NCBI RefSeq assembly: GCF_012933465.1
Contig: NZ_JABBND010000010.1
Coordinates: 124,001 to 188,000 of the forward strand
Origin: Actinomycetospora sp. TBRC 11914
Lineage (GTDB): Bacteria; Actinomycetota; Actinomycetes; Mycobacteriales; Pseudonocardiaceae
Direction: 5' to 3'
Length of the DNA: 64,000 bases
The translations under genes and the position numbers were made by a program. Below are positions 1 to 8,042 of the stretch, in pieces (positions within the stretch are counted from its first letter, which is position 1; each line of letters starts with the position of its first letter). A model generated the notes under the pieces. That model had not been told where the DNA came from. It worked only from the letters and a program-made list of their open reading frames with translations, and made no database searches.

Positions 1-1315
1 AGTTCTGCAGCGTCGACATCATGCCGCTGCCGGCCCCGCGCTGGTCGGCCGGCAGCGAGTTCATGATCCCGGTCATGTTCGGGGAGATGAACAGGCCCGA
101 GCCGACGCCGTTGACGAAGAGGATGACCGCGAAGACCCAGTAGTTGAAGTCGGTCGGCACCAGGAGCAGCCCGACGAAGGTCAGCGCGACGATGACGAGC
201 CCGCCGGTGGCGAACAGGCGCGCGCCGAACCGGTCGGAGAGCACGCCGGAGATCGGCGCCGAGACCAGGAAGCCGATGGTCAGCGGCAGCATGTAGATCG
301 CCGACCAGAGCGGGGTCTGCTCGTACTCGTAGCCGTGCAGCGGCAGCCAGATGCCCTGCAGCCAGATGATCAGCATGAACTGCAGGCCGCCGCGGGAGAG
401 CGCGCTCATCAGCGTGGCGACCAGGCCCGACGTGAACGCCCGGATCCGGAACAGCTTCAGGTTGAACATCGGCTGGGAGACGCGCGTCTCCACGAAGCAG
501 AAGATCACGAGGACGACGACGCCCGCGATGAGGCAGGACAGGACGAACGGGCTCGTCCAGCCCTCGGCGTGGTTCCCGTAGGGCTGGATGGCGTAGATGA
601 CGCCGACGAGCAGCAGGATCAGCCCGACCCCGAAGGTGAGGTTGCCCCACCAGTCGATCTTGTGGGCGCGACGGCCGGCCGGGTCGCGCAGCGTCTTGTA
701 GGCCCAGACGGTGCCGATGACGCCGAACGGGACGCTCACCCAGAACACGAGACGCCAGTCGACCTCGGAGAGCACGCCGCCGACGAGCAGACCGATGAAC
801 GACCCGCCGATCGCGGCCACCGAGTTGGTGCCGATCGCGAAGCCGCGGCGCTCGGCCGGGAAGGCGTCGGTGAGGATCGCGGTGGAGTTCGCCATGAGCA
901 TGGCGCCGCCGATGCCCTGCACGACGCGGATGAGGATCAGCCACAGCGCCCCGCCGCCCCCGGAGAAGGGGTCGAGCGCGAGCGCGATCGAGGCGACCGA
1001 GAAGACCGCGAAGCCGGCGTTGTAGATCTTCGCGCGGCCGTACATGTCGCCGAAGCGGCCCAGCGTGACCACCAGCACCGCGGTGACCAGCATGTAGCCC
1101 ATGATCATCCACAGCAGGTAGCTGATGTTGCCGGCCTGCAGCGGGTTGATGCCGATGCCGCGGAAGATCGCGGGGAGCGAGATCAGGACGATGGAGGAGT
1201 TCATCGTCGCCATCAGCACGCCGAGCGTGGTGTTCGACAGGGCGAGCCACTTGTACCCGGGGTGGTCCGGGTGGGCGCGCGAGACGGGCGCGGAGGCGGT
1301 CGCCGTCGTCGTCAT
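1..1315 (-). CDS. MFS drug-type exporter, DHA2-like (3' end outside window)
   Basis: Inner-membrane proton-driven exporter of the major facilitator superfamily. The 438 residues present start [10 protein letters not shown] and contain many hydrophobic helices. The GRFGDMYGR loop after an early helix is the MFS motif A region, and the stretch [12 protein letters not shown] is typical of DHA2 (14-helix) multidrug exporters. The gene runs off the left edge, so the C-terminus is missing. A good -10-like hexamer TACAAT lies about 40 bases upstream of the start. The substrate cannot be told from sequence and there is no link to the sulfur genes downstream. The family call is secure; the subfamily is likely. 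Confidence 0.88.
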   Translation of the reverse strand, partial: MTTTATASAPVSRAHPDHPGYKWLALSNTTLGVLMATMNSSIVLISLPAIFRGIGINPLQAGNISYLLWMIMGYMLVTAVLVVTLGRFGDMYGRAKIYNAGFAVFSVASIALALDPFSGGGGALWLILIRVVQGIGGAMLMANSTAILTDAFPAERRGFAIGTNSVAAIGGSFIGLLVGGVLSEVDWRLVFWVSVPFGVIGTVWAYKTLRDPAGRRAHKIDWWGNLTFGVGLILLLVGVIYAIQPYGNHAEGWTSPFVLSCLIAGVVVLVIFCFVETRVSQPMFNLKLFRIRAFTSGLVATLMSALSRGGLQFMLIIWLQGIWLPLHGYEYEQTPLWSAIYMLPLTIGFLVSAPISGVLSDRFGARLFATGGLVIVALTFVGLLLVPTDFNYWVFAVILFVNGVGSGLFISPNMTGIMNSLPADQRGAGSGMMSTLQN

Positions 1316-1354
1316 GGGCCGTCCGATTCGTTAGTGAGAGCAACGAGCAGAACG

Positions 1355-1360
1355 ATTGTA
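1355..1360 (-). promoter_or_regulatory. -10-like hexamer for the MFS exporter
   Basis: TACAAT on the minus strand fits the actinobacterial TANNNT -10 pattern and would give a 5' leader of about 30-35 bases before the MFS start. No convincing -35 is visible. The interval 1316-1479 is the divergent intergenic region between this gene and the DoxX gene. Confidence 0.35.
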
Positions 1361-1479
1361 GTGTGCACCTATCTGGGACCCAGGCACATGTGACCCTCGT
1401 CCGACTCCCCGCGGCGCGCACCTCTCGACCGAGGGTTAGGTTGACGAGACAACTGTTCGAGCACGGGACGGGAGCCCTC

Positions 1480-1968
1480 GTGAAGATCGGGATGCTGGTG
1501 CTGCGGCTGGTGGTCGGGCTGCTGTTCTTCGGCCACGGCATGCAGAAGCTGGCCGGGTGGTTCGGCGGTGGCGGCATCGAGGGCACCGCGCAGGGCTTCG
1601 AGGGCATGGGCCTCAAGCCGGGGCGCGACAACGCCGTCGCGGCGGGCCTGTCCGAGGCCGGCGGCGGGGCGCTCCTCGCGGCCGGGCTGGCCACCCCGCT
1701 GGCCGCGACGATGATCACCGGGGCGATGGGCTCGGCCGTGTTCCACGTGCACAAGGCCAACGGCCCGTGGGTGACCAAGGGCGGCTGGGAGTACAACGCG
1801 GTCCTGACGGCGGCCGCCCTCGCGGTGGCGGCCGAGGGGCCCGGCGACCTGTCGCTGGACCACGCGCTGGGCACCGAGCGCTCGGGGGCCGGGGTCGCGC
1901 TCGCCGCGCTCGGCGCCGGGCTGGCGGGGTCGGCCGGGGTGGCGGCGCGGGCTCGCGCGCTGGCCTGA
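1480..1968 (+). CDS. DoxX-family small membrane protein
   Basis: About 162 residues starting at GTG (MKIGMLVLRLVVG) just after a GGGAG element. The first helix runs into FFGHGMQKLAGWFGG, the signature of the DoxX/DoxD family, and three further hydrophobic segments follow. DoxX proteins are small four-helix membrane proteins; in some actinobacteria they link redox and thiol homeostasis, but function here is unknown. The open frame continues upstream to an ATG at 1363, but that extension looks non-coding and the GTG at the first helix fits the family. Monocistronic. Confidence 0.8.
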   Translation: MKIGMLVLRLVVGLLFFGHGMQKLAGWFGGGGIEGTAQGFEGMGLKPGRDNAVAAGLSEAGGGALLAAGLATPLAATMITGAMGSAVFHVHKANGPWVTKGGWEYNAVLTAAALAVAAEGPGDLSLDHALGTERSGAGVALAALGAGLAGSAGVAARARALA

Positions 1969-2055
1969 CGACGGGGCTTTCCTGCCACACCGCGCGCCGA
2001 CGACGGGGCTTTCCTGCCACACCGTGCGCCGACGACGGGGCTTTCCCGCCACTGG
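1967..2055. repeat. Tandem repeat, 32-base unit, about 2.8 copies
   Basis: Three head-to-tail copies begin GACGACGGGGCTTTCCTGCC. Copies 1 and 2 (1967-1998, 1999-2030) differ at one base; copy 3 (from 2031) is partial and carries TTTCCC instead of TTTCCT. The array starts inside the DoxX stop codon and fills most of the gap to the convergent deacetylase gene. It could be an intergenic repeat family or part of a 3' untranslated region. Confidence 0.85.
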
Positions 2056-2092
2056 ATGCAAGCAACGACGCTTCGCTTGCACCCCGGCGACG

Positions 2093-2938
2093 TCAGGGGC
2101 GGGACATCGCCGCCACCAACGCCGGCCCGTCCCACGTCGACCCGACGAGGGTGCGGCGCAGCGTGAGCGCCGGCCGCGTCGGGTCGACGGGCTTCTCGGC
2201 GAGCTGGTAGGCGGTGACGTAGCCGGCCGCGTCGAGGGGGGCGAAGTCGGCGGGCGACCAGTCGCCGTAGGGATAGGCGAAGTGCCGCACCGGGGCCCCG
2301 GTGATCGCCTCCAGCTCGGCGCGGGGCCGGACCAGCTGGACGTCCCAGTCGGTGCCGGCGTACCGGTCGGCGCGGTGGTGGTCATAGGTGTGGGCGGCGA
2401 CGGTGTGCCCGGCGTCGTGCAGGCGCCGGACGTCGTCGCGCGACATCCACGTCGGCTTGCCCAGCGGCACCGTCATGACGAAGAACGCCGCGTGCATCCC
2501 GCGCCGCGCGAGCTCGGGGACCCCGGTGGTGATCTGGCTGCCCCGCGAGTCGTCGAAGGTCAGCAGCACCGGCTTGGGCGGCAGCGGCGCGCCGGTCGTC
2601 AGGTGCGCGAGGTGCTGGTCGGGCGAGATCGTCGTGTACCCGCCGTCGCGCAGGGCGTCGAGCTGGGTGCGGAAGGCGGCCGGCGGGCAGATGAGCGTGG
2701 CGCGGGCCGATGCCGAGTCGCCGGGTCGCCAGTCCCGCAGCTGGTGCCAGCACAGGACGGGGACGTCGGCGATCCGGGCGAGGACCTGCGCGGCGGGGTC
2801 GGCCGCCGTCGTCGGCGGGGGTGGTGACGACGAGGGCGGGTTCACCGGGGCGGCCGGAGCGGCGGTCGAGCACCCCGCGGCGGCCAGCACGGCGGCACCC
2901 GCGGCCCCCAGCAGCACGGTCCGCCGTCGCAGCCCCAT
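2093..2938 (-). CDS. Polysaccharide deacetylase lipoprotein (NodB-type)
   Basis: Predicted secreted carbohydrate esterase family 4 deacetylase of 281 residues. The N-terminus MGLRRRTVLLGAAGA has consecutive arginines followed by a hydrophobic stretch and a lipobox ending at Cys23 (LAAAGC), so a Tat-exported lipoprotein is likely. A Pro/Ser/Thr-rich linker precedes the NodB domain. LLTFDDSRGSQ holds the DD metal/catalytic motif, and HTVAAHTYDHHRAD holds the metal-binding histidines. The substrate is probably cell-wall glycan N-acetyl groups. The frame is open upstream to 3061 but the signal peptide fixes the start. It is divergent from the LysR gene. Confidence 0.85.
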   Translation of the reverse strand: MGLRRRTVLLGAAGAAVLAAAGCSTAAPAAPVNPPSSSPPPPTTAADPAAQVLARIADVPVLCWHQLRDWRPGDSASARATLICPPAAFRTQLDALRDGGYTTISPDQHLAHLTTGAPLPPKPVLLTFDDSRGSQITTGVPELARRGMHAAFFVMTVPLGKPTWMSRDDVRRLHDAGHTVAAHTYDHHRADRYAGTDWDVQLVRPRAELEAITGAPVRHFAYPYGDWSPADFAPLDAAGYVTAYQLAEKPVDPTRPALTLRRTLVGSTWDGPALVAAMSRP

Positions 2939-3059
2939 GCGGTGATCGTCGGCGACGACCGGCTGCGGACGGTGCCCGCGACACGGCGCAACAGGGTGAA
3001 TCCGGCGGATCCGCCCACCCCCGTTCCCGGCGTACCGTGCTGGCCACGGAGGGCGCGAC

Positions 3060-3953
3060 ATGGAGATCCAGGCGCTCCGCTACGTGGTGACGCTGGCGGA
3101 GGAACGGCACTTCCGGCGGGCGGCCGAGCGCCACTACATCGCGCCGCAGGCCTTCGGCCGGCACGTCCGGGCGCTGGAGCGCGAGCTCGGGACACGGCTC
3201 TTCGACCGCACCAGCCGCCGGGTCCGGCCCACCGCCGAGGGCGTCCGCCTGGTCCGCCACGCGCAGGACGTGCTGGCCCGCGTCGACGCGCTGCGCGAGC
3301 AGGTGCGCGCCGCGCCCGCCGGCGCCTCCGACGGCGTCGTGCGGGTCGGGGTGCTCGGGTTCGGGGCGGCGGAGCGCTGGCCCGCGCTGCGCGACCTCGT
3401 CGGCGAGCAGCTCCCGGGCGCCGACCTCGTCCACGTCGAGCTGGACTGGGACTCGCAGTACGAGGCGGTGCGCGACGGCGAGGTCGACGTCGCGGTCGTG
3501 CACGACGTCGGGCCGGTCGACGGGCTGCGCCTCGACCCGCTGCTGTGGGCCGAGCGGGTCGCCGTCGTGCCCGCGTCGTCGCCGCTGGCCGAGGCCGCGC
3601 GGCTCGAACCGGCCGACCTCGAGGGGCTCGCGTGGGTGCGCCCGGTCGGGCGGCACCCGGGTCTGCGCCGGTGGGCGGGTCCGGCGATGGACGTCTCGCG
3701 GCGCAGCCCGGTGGTGCGCACCCCGGCCGCGATCCCGGCCGCCGTCGCCACCTCGGGGATGCTCGGCGTGCACGGCGACCCGGCCCGCCGGTTCTTCGCG
3801 CGGCCCGACGTGCGGTTCGTCCCGCTCGCCGGGGAGGCCGCGCAGGTCTCGGTGGCGACCCGCGCGGACGACCGCTCGCGGGCCGCCGTCGCCTTCCGCC
3901 AGGCGGTGGGCGTGCTCGCCGGGGCGACCCCGCCCGGCGTCGTCAACCCCTGA
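3060..3953 (+). CDS. LysR-family transcriptional regulator
   Basis: 297 residues. The N-terminal winged helix-turn-helix begins MEIQALRYVVTLAEERHF, with recognition-helix region APQAFGRHVRALERELGTRLFDR, followed by the two-lobed effector-binding domain. GGAGGG precedes the start. It lies divergently from the deacetylase and 82 bases upstream of the MetE-like operon on the same strand, so either could be its target; the ligand is unknown. The 12-base palindrome GGCGGATCCGCC at 3004-3015 in the divergent gap is a possible operator, without family-specific support. Confidence 0.85.
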   Translation: MEIQALRYVVTLAEERHFRRAAERHYIAPQAFGRHVRALERELGTRLFDRTSRRVRPTAEGVRLVRHAQDVLARVDALREQVRAAPAGASDGVVRVGVLGFGAAERWPALRDLVGEQLPGADLVHVELDWDSQYEAVRDGEVDVAVVHDVGPVDGLRLDPLLWAERVAVVPASSPLAEAARLEPADLEGLAWVRPVGRHPGLRRWAGPAMDVSRRSPVVRTPAAIPAAVATSGMLGVHGDPARRFFARPDVRFVPLAGEAAQVSVATRADDRSRAAVAFRQAVGVLAGATPPGVVNP

Positions 3954-4035
3954 TCGCAACCGATCCGGCACCTGATCCGGGCGCCGCGCGGTGCCACGGT
4001 CGGTCCTCGACGAACCCTCGACGAGGAGGCCCGCG

Positions 4036-5127
4036 ATGACGCGACGGCTGTCCGACCACTTCGGCCACCTGTTCCCGACGACGGCCGTGGGCTCCTATCC
4101 GCGGCCGCGGTGGAACACCTTCGACCTCGGCGCCGAGGACATCCGCGTCGCGCTGCGCCGCGGCGACTTCCACGAGGCCTACGCCGACGGCGTCCGCGCG
4201 ATGATCGGCGACCAGATCGACGCCGGGCTCGACCTGCCCACCGACGGCCACCTCTGGTACGACCGCCACGAGGGCTTCATCTCCTCGTTCCTGCTCTACC
4301 CCAGCTACCACCTCGACGGCATCGAGGTCCTGCCCGCGCCGAACCACGCCATCCCCGGGATGGGCCGCGAGGGCGCCGCCGCGTTCGAGGGGACGTGGAG
4401 CGAGGTCGTCGTCGACGGACCGGTGGGGCGGGGCACCATGCACCTCGCCGACCTGTGGACGACGGCCCGGTCGGTCAGCCCGCGCACCGTGAAGTTCGCC
4501 AGCGGCATGGGCCCGGCCAACCTCGCCGGCTGGCTCACCGACCGTCACTACGGCGACAGGAAGGCGCTCTACCGCGACCTCGCGGACGCCTACAACGCCG
4601 AGTTCCGCGACGCGGTCGCCGCCGGGGTGGAGGTGCTCCAGCTCGACGACGTCGGGTTCACGCTGCACGCGCCCGAGGACTACCCGCTGGTGGTGGAGAC
4701 GCTGAACCGCGCGCTCGAGGGCGTCGACGCGCTGCGGATCTTCCACATCTGCCACCTCGCGAGCGGGGCGCCCATCGGCATCACGCCCTACGCCGGGTTC
4801 CACGAGCTCGTGGCGAACGAGCTCGACGTCGACGCGGTGGAGTACGCCTTCGCCGAGACCGGGTTCCCGTCCGACGACGCGGCCCTGTGGTCGCGCTACC
4901 CGAGCGACAAGGGCCTCGGCGTCGGGTGCATCGACATCAAGCGCCTGGTGGTGGAGACGCCGGACGCGGTCGTCGCCGGGGTGCGGAAGATCCTCGAGCA
5001 CGTCCCGGCCGAGCGGGTGCACCTGACCACCGACTGCGGGATGTTCAGCCTGCCGCGGCCGCTCGCCCGCGCGAAGCTCGTCTCGATGACCGAGGCGGCG
5101 GCCCGGCTGCGGGCCGAAGTGGGGTAG
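4036..5127 (+). CDS. Cobalamin-independent methionine synthase-like (MetE C-terminal) zinc protein
   Basis: 363 residues corresponding only to the catalytic C-terminal barrel of MetE. Likely zinc ligands are visible: His237-x-Cys239 in FHICHL and Cys334 in TTDCGMFSLP, which is the H-x-C...C thiol-activating site. Enzymes of this size and fold include archaeal-type methionine synthases and epoxyalkane:coenzyme M transferase, which both activate a thiol. Start chosen at ATG after GAGGAGG. It is followed after 2 bases by a FAH-family gene and then a metallo-hydrolase gene. The specific thiol and acceptor are unknown; a genuine methionine synthase is less likely given this neighbourhood. Confidence 0.75.
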   Translation: MTRRLSDHFGHLFPTTAVGSYPRPRWNTFDLGAEDIRVALRRGDFHEAYADGVRAMIGDQIDAGLDLPTDGHLWYDRHEGFISSFLLYPSYHLDGIEVLPAPNHAIPGMGREGAAAFEGTWSEVVVDGPVGRGTMHLADLWTTARSVSPRTVKFASGMGPANLAGWLTDRHYGDRKALYRDLADAYNAEFRDAVAAGVEVLQLDDVGFTLHAPEDYPLVVETLNRALEGVDALRIFHICHLASGAPIGITPYAGFHELVANELDVDAVEYAFAETGFPSDDAALWSRYPSDKGLGVGCIDIKRLVVETPDAVVAGVRKILEHVPAERVHLTTDCGMFSLPRPLARAKLVSMTEAAARLRAEVG

Positions 5128-5129
5128 CG

Positions 5130-5720
5130 ATGCGCACCAACCCGTCCTCGCTGCTCGGCGCGGGCGACGACGTCGCGGTCCCGCCCGGGTCGGCGGCGCT
5201 GGACTACGAGCTCGAGATCGCCGCGGTGATCGGGCGCGAGGGCCGGGACCTGTCGCCCGGGGACGCCGTCGGTCACATCGCGGGCTACGTGCTCTTCTGC
5301 GACTGGAGCGCCCGTGACCTGCAGGGCGCCGAGATGCGCCTGAACCTCGGCCCGGCGAAGGGCAAGGACTTCGCGTCGAGCTGCGGGCCCTGGATGGTCA
5401 CCCCCGACGAGCTCGTGCCCACCGCCGCGATGGCGGCGTCGGTCAACGGGCGGCCGTACAGCGCGGGCCGGCTCGACAGCCTGTACTGGTCCTTCGGGCA
5501 GATGATCGCCTACGCGTCCCGCGGGACCCGGGTGGTGCCGGGGGACCTCGTCGGGTCGGGCACCGTCGGGACCGGGTGCGTGCTCGAGCTCTCCCGGGTG
5601 CACGGCGCCGACGCCTATCCGTGGCTCGCGCCCGGCGACGACGTCCACCTCGAGGCCGAGGGGCTCGGCGCGATCGACGCGCGGGTCGTGCCCGGCCCCG
5701 CCCCGATCCCGCTGCGCTGA
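5130..5720 (+). CDS. Fumarylacetoacetate hydrolase-family protein, short form
   Basis: 196 residues matching the FAH catalytic core. LDYELEIAAVIGR supplies the paired acidic metal ligands, and CDWSARDLQ plus KGKDFASSCGPW are conserved core motifs; SGTVGTGCVLEL is the usual C-terminal signature. Typical members are 250-330 residues and have an extra N-terminal region before the NPSSLLGAGDDV segment where this protein begins. No in-frame upstream extension is available, so the gene is either a natural short form or N-terminally truncated. Family members cleave C-C bonds of acylpyruvate-type compounds or decarboxylate. It is the second gene of the MetE-like operon. Confidence 0.75.
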   Translation: MRTNPSSLLGAGDDVAVPPGSAALDYELEIAAVIGREGRDLSPGDAVGHIAGYVLFCDWSARDLQGAEMRLNLGPAKGKDFASSCGPWMVTPDELVPTAAMAASVNGRPYSAGRLDSLYWSFGQMIAYASRGTRVVPGDLVGSGTVGTGCVLELSRVHGADAYPWLAPGDDVHLEAEGLGAIDARVVPGPAPIPLR

Positions 5721-5733
5721 AGGAGGCCCCGTC

Positions 5734-6675
5734 ATGAGTGCCCGCCACGACGACATCACCGAGCCCGGCCCGCCCCGGCTCGAGGAGGTCTCGGAGGACA
5801 TCCACGCCTACGTCCAGCCGGACGGGACGTGGTGGATCAACAACACCGGCTTCGTCGTGGGCCCGCAGGGCGTGACGGCGGTCGACTCGTGCTCCACCGA
5901 GCGTCGGACGCGGGCGTTCCTGGACGCGATCGCGTCGGTGTCGGCCGCGCCGGTGCGCACGCTGGTGAACACCCACCACCACGGCGACCACACCTTCGGC
6001 AACGCCCTGTTCGCGGGCGCCACGGTGGTCGCGCACGAGAAGGCGCGGGCCGAGGCCATCGCGTTCGGACCGGCGCGCGAGCTGCCGTTCTGGGACAACC
6101 CGGAGTGGGGCGACCTGCCCCTCGAGCCGCCGTTCCTCACCTTCACCGACCGGGTCACGGTGCACGCGGGGGACCTGCGCGCCGAGGTGGTCCACGTCGG
6201 GACGCCGGCGCACACCACCAACGACTCGATCGTCTGGTTCCCCGACCGTTCCGTGCTCTTCTGCGGCGACCTGGTCTTCCATGGCGGCACCCCGTTCCTG
6301 CTGATGGGCTCGGTGACGGGCGCGGTGGAGGTGCTGGAGAACGTGCTGCTGCCCTTGGGGGCGCAGACCGTGGTGCCGGGCCACGGCCCGGTGTTCCACG
6401 ACCGGGCGCCGGTCGACGCGACGCTGGACTACCTGCGGTTCGTGCTCGACGTGGCCCGGCGCGGCCGGGAGGCGGGGGTCAGCCCGCTGGACGCCGCGCG
6501 CGACACCGACCTCGGCCGGTTCGCCGACTGGCCCGACGCCGAGCGCATCGTCGGGAACCTCCACCGCGCGTACGCCGAGCTGGACGGGCTGGAGCGGGGC
6601 GGGTCGATCGACGTGTTCGGCGCGCTGGGGGACATGGTCACCTACCACGGCGGCCCGCTGAGCTGCTTCGCGTAG
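5734..6675 (+). CDS. Metallo-beta-lactamase fold hydrolase
   Basis: 313 residues starting after AAGGAGG. The dinuclear metal motif THHHGDH, the Asp ligand in FCGDLVFHGG and the late His in VPGHGPV are all present, so the enzyme should be metal-competent. WWINNTGFVVGPQGVTAVDS is the usual N-terminal beta-sheet. It is the third gene of an operon with the MetE-like and FAH genes, suggesting hydrolysis of a thioester or similar intermediate of one pathway; the substrate is not evident. The 3' end overlaps the convergent DUF559 gene by 38 bases. Confidence 0.82.
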   Translation: MSARHDDITEPGPPRLEEVSEDIHAYVQPDGTWWINNTGFVVGPQGVTAVDSCSTERRTRAFLDAIASVSAAPVRTLVNTHHHGDHTFGNALFAGATVVAHEKARAEAIAFGPARELPFWDNPEWGDLPLEPPFLTFTDRVTVHAGDLRAEVVHVGTPAHTTNDSIVWFPDRSVLFCGDLVFHGGTPFLLMGSVTGAVEVLENVLLPLGAQTVVPGHGPVFHDRAPVDATLDYLRFVLDVARRGREAGVSPLDAARDTDLGRFADWPDAERIVGNLHRAYAELDGLERGGSIDVFGALGDMVTYHGGPLSCFA

Positions 6676-7591
6676 CGGCGCTCCGCTGGGCGGCGAGGGC
6701 CTCGACGACGTTGCGCACGAACCGGTCCGGGTTCTGCGTGAGCTCGTACCAGGTCGTCCGGATGACCACCCAGCCCTCCAGGACCAGGGCGTTCTGGCGG
6801 GCCGTGTCCCGGAGGAACGCCCGCAGGTCGCGGTGGTAGGCCCACCCGTCGATCTCGACGAGCACCCTCTCCGCGAGGAGGGCCAGGTCGAGGACCGCGA
6901 GCCCGTAGCCGGGGAGCCGGACCTCGTGGTCGGCCAGCCACCCGCCCACGCCGGCCTCCCGGAGCTCGCGGTGGGCGATCCGTTCCGCTTCCGACCGGGC
7001 CCCGCCGTCGGCCAGCGCCAGCAGCGTGCGGGCGGTCCCCGTTCCCCGTCGGCCGGCCGTCCGCAGGTGCGCCGCCCGCAGCGCGTCGAGGCCGACCGCG
7101 CCCTTCGTCAGGACGCGGTCGAGGAGGTGCGCGCCGGCGACGAGGTCGAGGTCGGCGACGGCGGCCAGCACGGCGACCGGCTTGGCGGCCACCGCGACGC
7201 CGTCGACGACGACCCGGTCCGGGATCGGGACCGCGCGGCGCACCAGGCGCACTCCGGGACGGGGCCGGGGACGGCGCTCGTGGGAGACCGCGACCTCCAC
7301 CTCGTCGGGCGGGACGTCGATCACCCGCCACCAGTACAGGGCCGACCGCCCCGTGAGGGTCGCGGTGTCGCCGAGCGACAGCATCGCGACGCGGATGCGC
7401 GTGCGGGGGGTGGCCGGATGATCGGCGGCACGGAGCACGCCGTGCAGCTCGGGCACCCACTCGCCACGCGCGATCTTCGCAGCGACCGCCGCCCGCGAGT
7501 ACCCCGCCGCACGGGCCTGCGCGGTGCTGAACACCCCGTCCTGGTCACGCCGTGTCCGCCGGAACCGGGCGGCCCGCTCGTCGATCCTCAT
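6638..7591 (-). CDS. DUF559 / AbiEi-like antitoxin-domain protein
   Basis: 317 residues. The N-terminal part (DQDGVFSTAQARAAGYSRAAVAAKI) is the winged-helix region seen in AbiEi-type antitoxin-domain proteins. The C-terminal part (LDLALLAERVLVEIDGWAYH) is a DUF559 restriction-endonuclease-like fold with a D...ExD-type acidic core. Such proteins are abundant in actinobacterial chromosomes, usually as solitary genes. No partner toxin is adjacent. ATG at MRIDERAARF was chosen because the domain begins there, although the frame stays open further upstream. Confidence 0.78.
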   Translation of the reverse strand: MRIDERAARFRRTRRDQDGVFSTAQARAAGYSRAAVAAKIARGEWVPELHGVLRAADHPATPRTRIRVAMLSLGDTATLTGRSALYWWRVIDVPPDEVEVAVSHERRPRPRPGVRLVRRAVPIPDRVVVDGVAVAAKPVAVLAAVADLDLVAGAHLLDRVLTKGAVGLDALRAAHLRTAGRRGTGTARTLLALADGGARSEAERIAHRELREAGVGGWLADHEVRLPGYGLAVLDLALLAERVLVEIDGWAYHRDLRAFLRDTARQNALVLEGWVVIRTTWYELTQNPDRFVRNVVEALAAQRSAATRSSSAGRRGR

Positions 7592-7628
7592 GCGGCTTCG
7601 ACGCCACCCGGTCGCGATCGGCTCCCGC

Positions 7629-7710
7629 CCACGAAGAAGATCCCGATCCTGGTCGCGAGTCGTGGCGCCGGTTGGGCGTGTCGCACCCAGGATCGAGATC
7701 TTCATCGTGG
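7629..7710. repeat. Long imperfect inverted repeat between DUF559 gene and leader 1
   Basis: Two 24-base arms (7629-7652 and 7687-7710) built on GAAGATC-[C/T]-CGATCCTGG and its complement match at 22 of 24 positions around a 34-base loop. It lies in the 240-base divergent interval. It could be an interspersed palindromic element or a regulatory dyad. It contains no transposase and shows no coding character. Confidence 0.7.
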
Positions 7711-7831
7711 CGGTGCCCGACGCGCGGCCGCGGACCCGGTGGTCACCCGCCGTCCCGTCCGCGCCCCACGCCGGCGTCGCCCAGCTCACGAACGTGGCAC
7801 TCCGGGCCCCCACATGGCAGGCTCGACGACC

Positions 7832-7912
7832 ATGACCGCCGGAGTCCGCCTCGTGGCCCGTCGCCACGTCGACTTCGGCCGCGTGTACAGCTGCGCCTGT
7901 CTGTTCTCCTGA
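7832..7912 (+). CDS. Leader peptide 1 (cysteine-type attenuator ORF)
   Basis: A 26-residue ORF ending RRHVDFGRVYSCACLFS. It carries the H-V-D-F-x-R-x5-C signature shared by ten short ORFs in this window, with two Cys near the C-terminus. Its stop lies 130 bases upstream of the sulfonate-type ABC operon. Established knowledge: similar short peptides precede sulfur genes in actinobacteria, and in mycobacteria cysteine-rich ones act as cysteine-responsive attenuators. Inference: ribosome pausing at the Cys codons under cysteine shortage would allow read-through into the operon. Confidence 0.82.
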   Translation: MTAGVRLVARRHVDFGRVYSCACLFS

Positions 7913-7927
7913 CGCCCGCCCGCGCCC

Positions 7928-7954
7928 GGCGTCGTCACCCCGTCCGACGACGCC
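7928..7954 (+). promoter_or_regulatory. Perfect 9-bp hairpin downstream of leader 1
   Basis: GGCGTCGTC and GACGACGCC pair perfectly around a 9-base loop, starting 15 bases after the leader stop codon. Position and stability fit an attenuator or terminator arm between the leader and the ABC operon. No U-tract follows, as is common in high-GC actinobacteria. Confidence 0.55.
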
Positions 7955-8042
7955 CGCCCCGACGCGCGCCGCGGACGACCACGTCCCCCGTCCACGACCC
8001 CGCCCACCACAGAGCGGGGCCGCCCCAGGAGAACCCCGACCC

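Noticed and set aside
335..1393. 352-residue plus-strand ORF at the left end
   Set aside because: It is antisense to the MFS exporter and has the Glu/Asp/Arg-rich, repeat-like composition typical of GC-rich shadow frames.
3004..3015. GGCGGATCCGCC palindrome upstream of the first LysR gene, as an operator
   Set aside because: Perfect 12-base palindromes of G and C are expected by chance at this base composition, and no T-N11-A LysR core is centred on it; mentioned only as a possibility.
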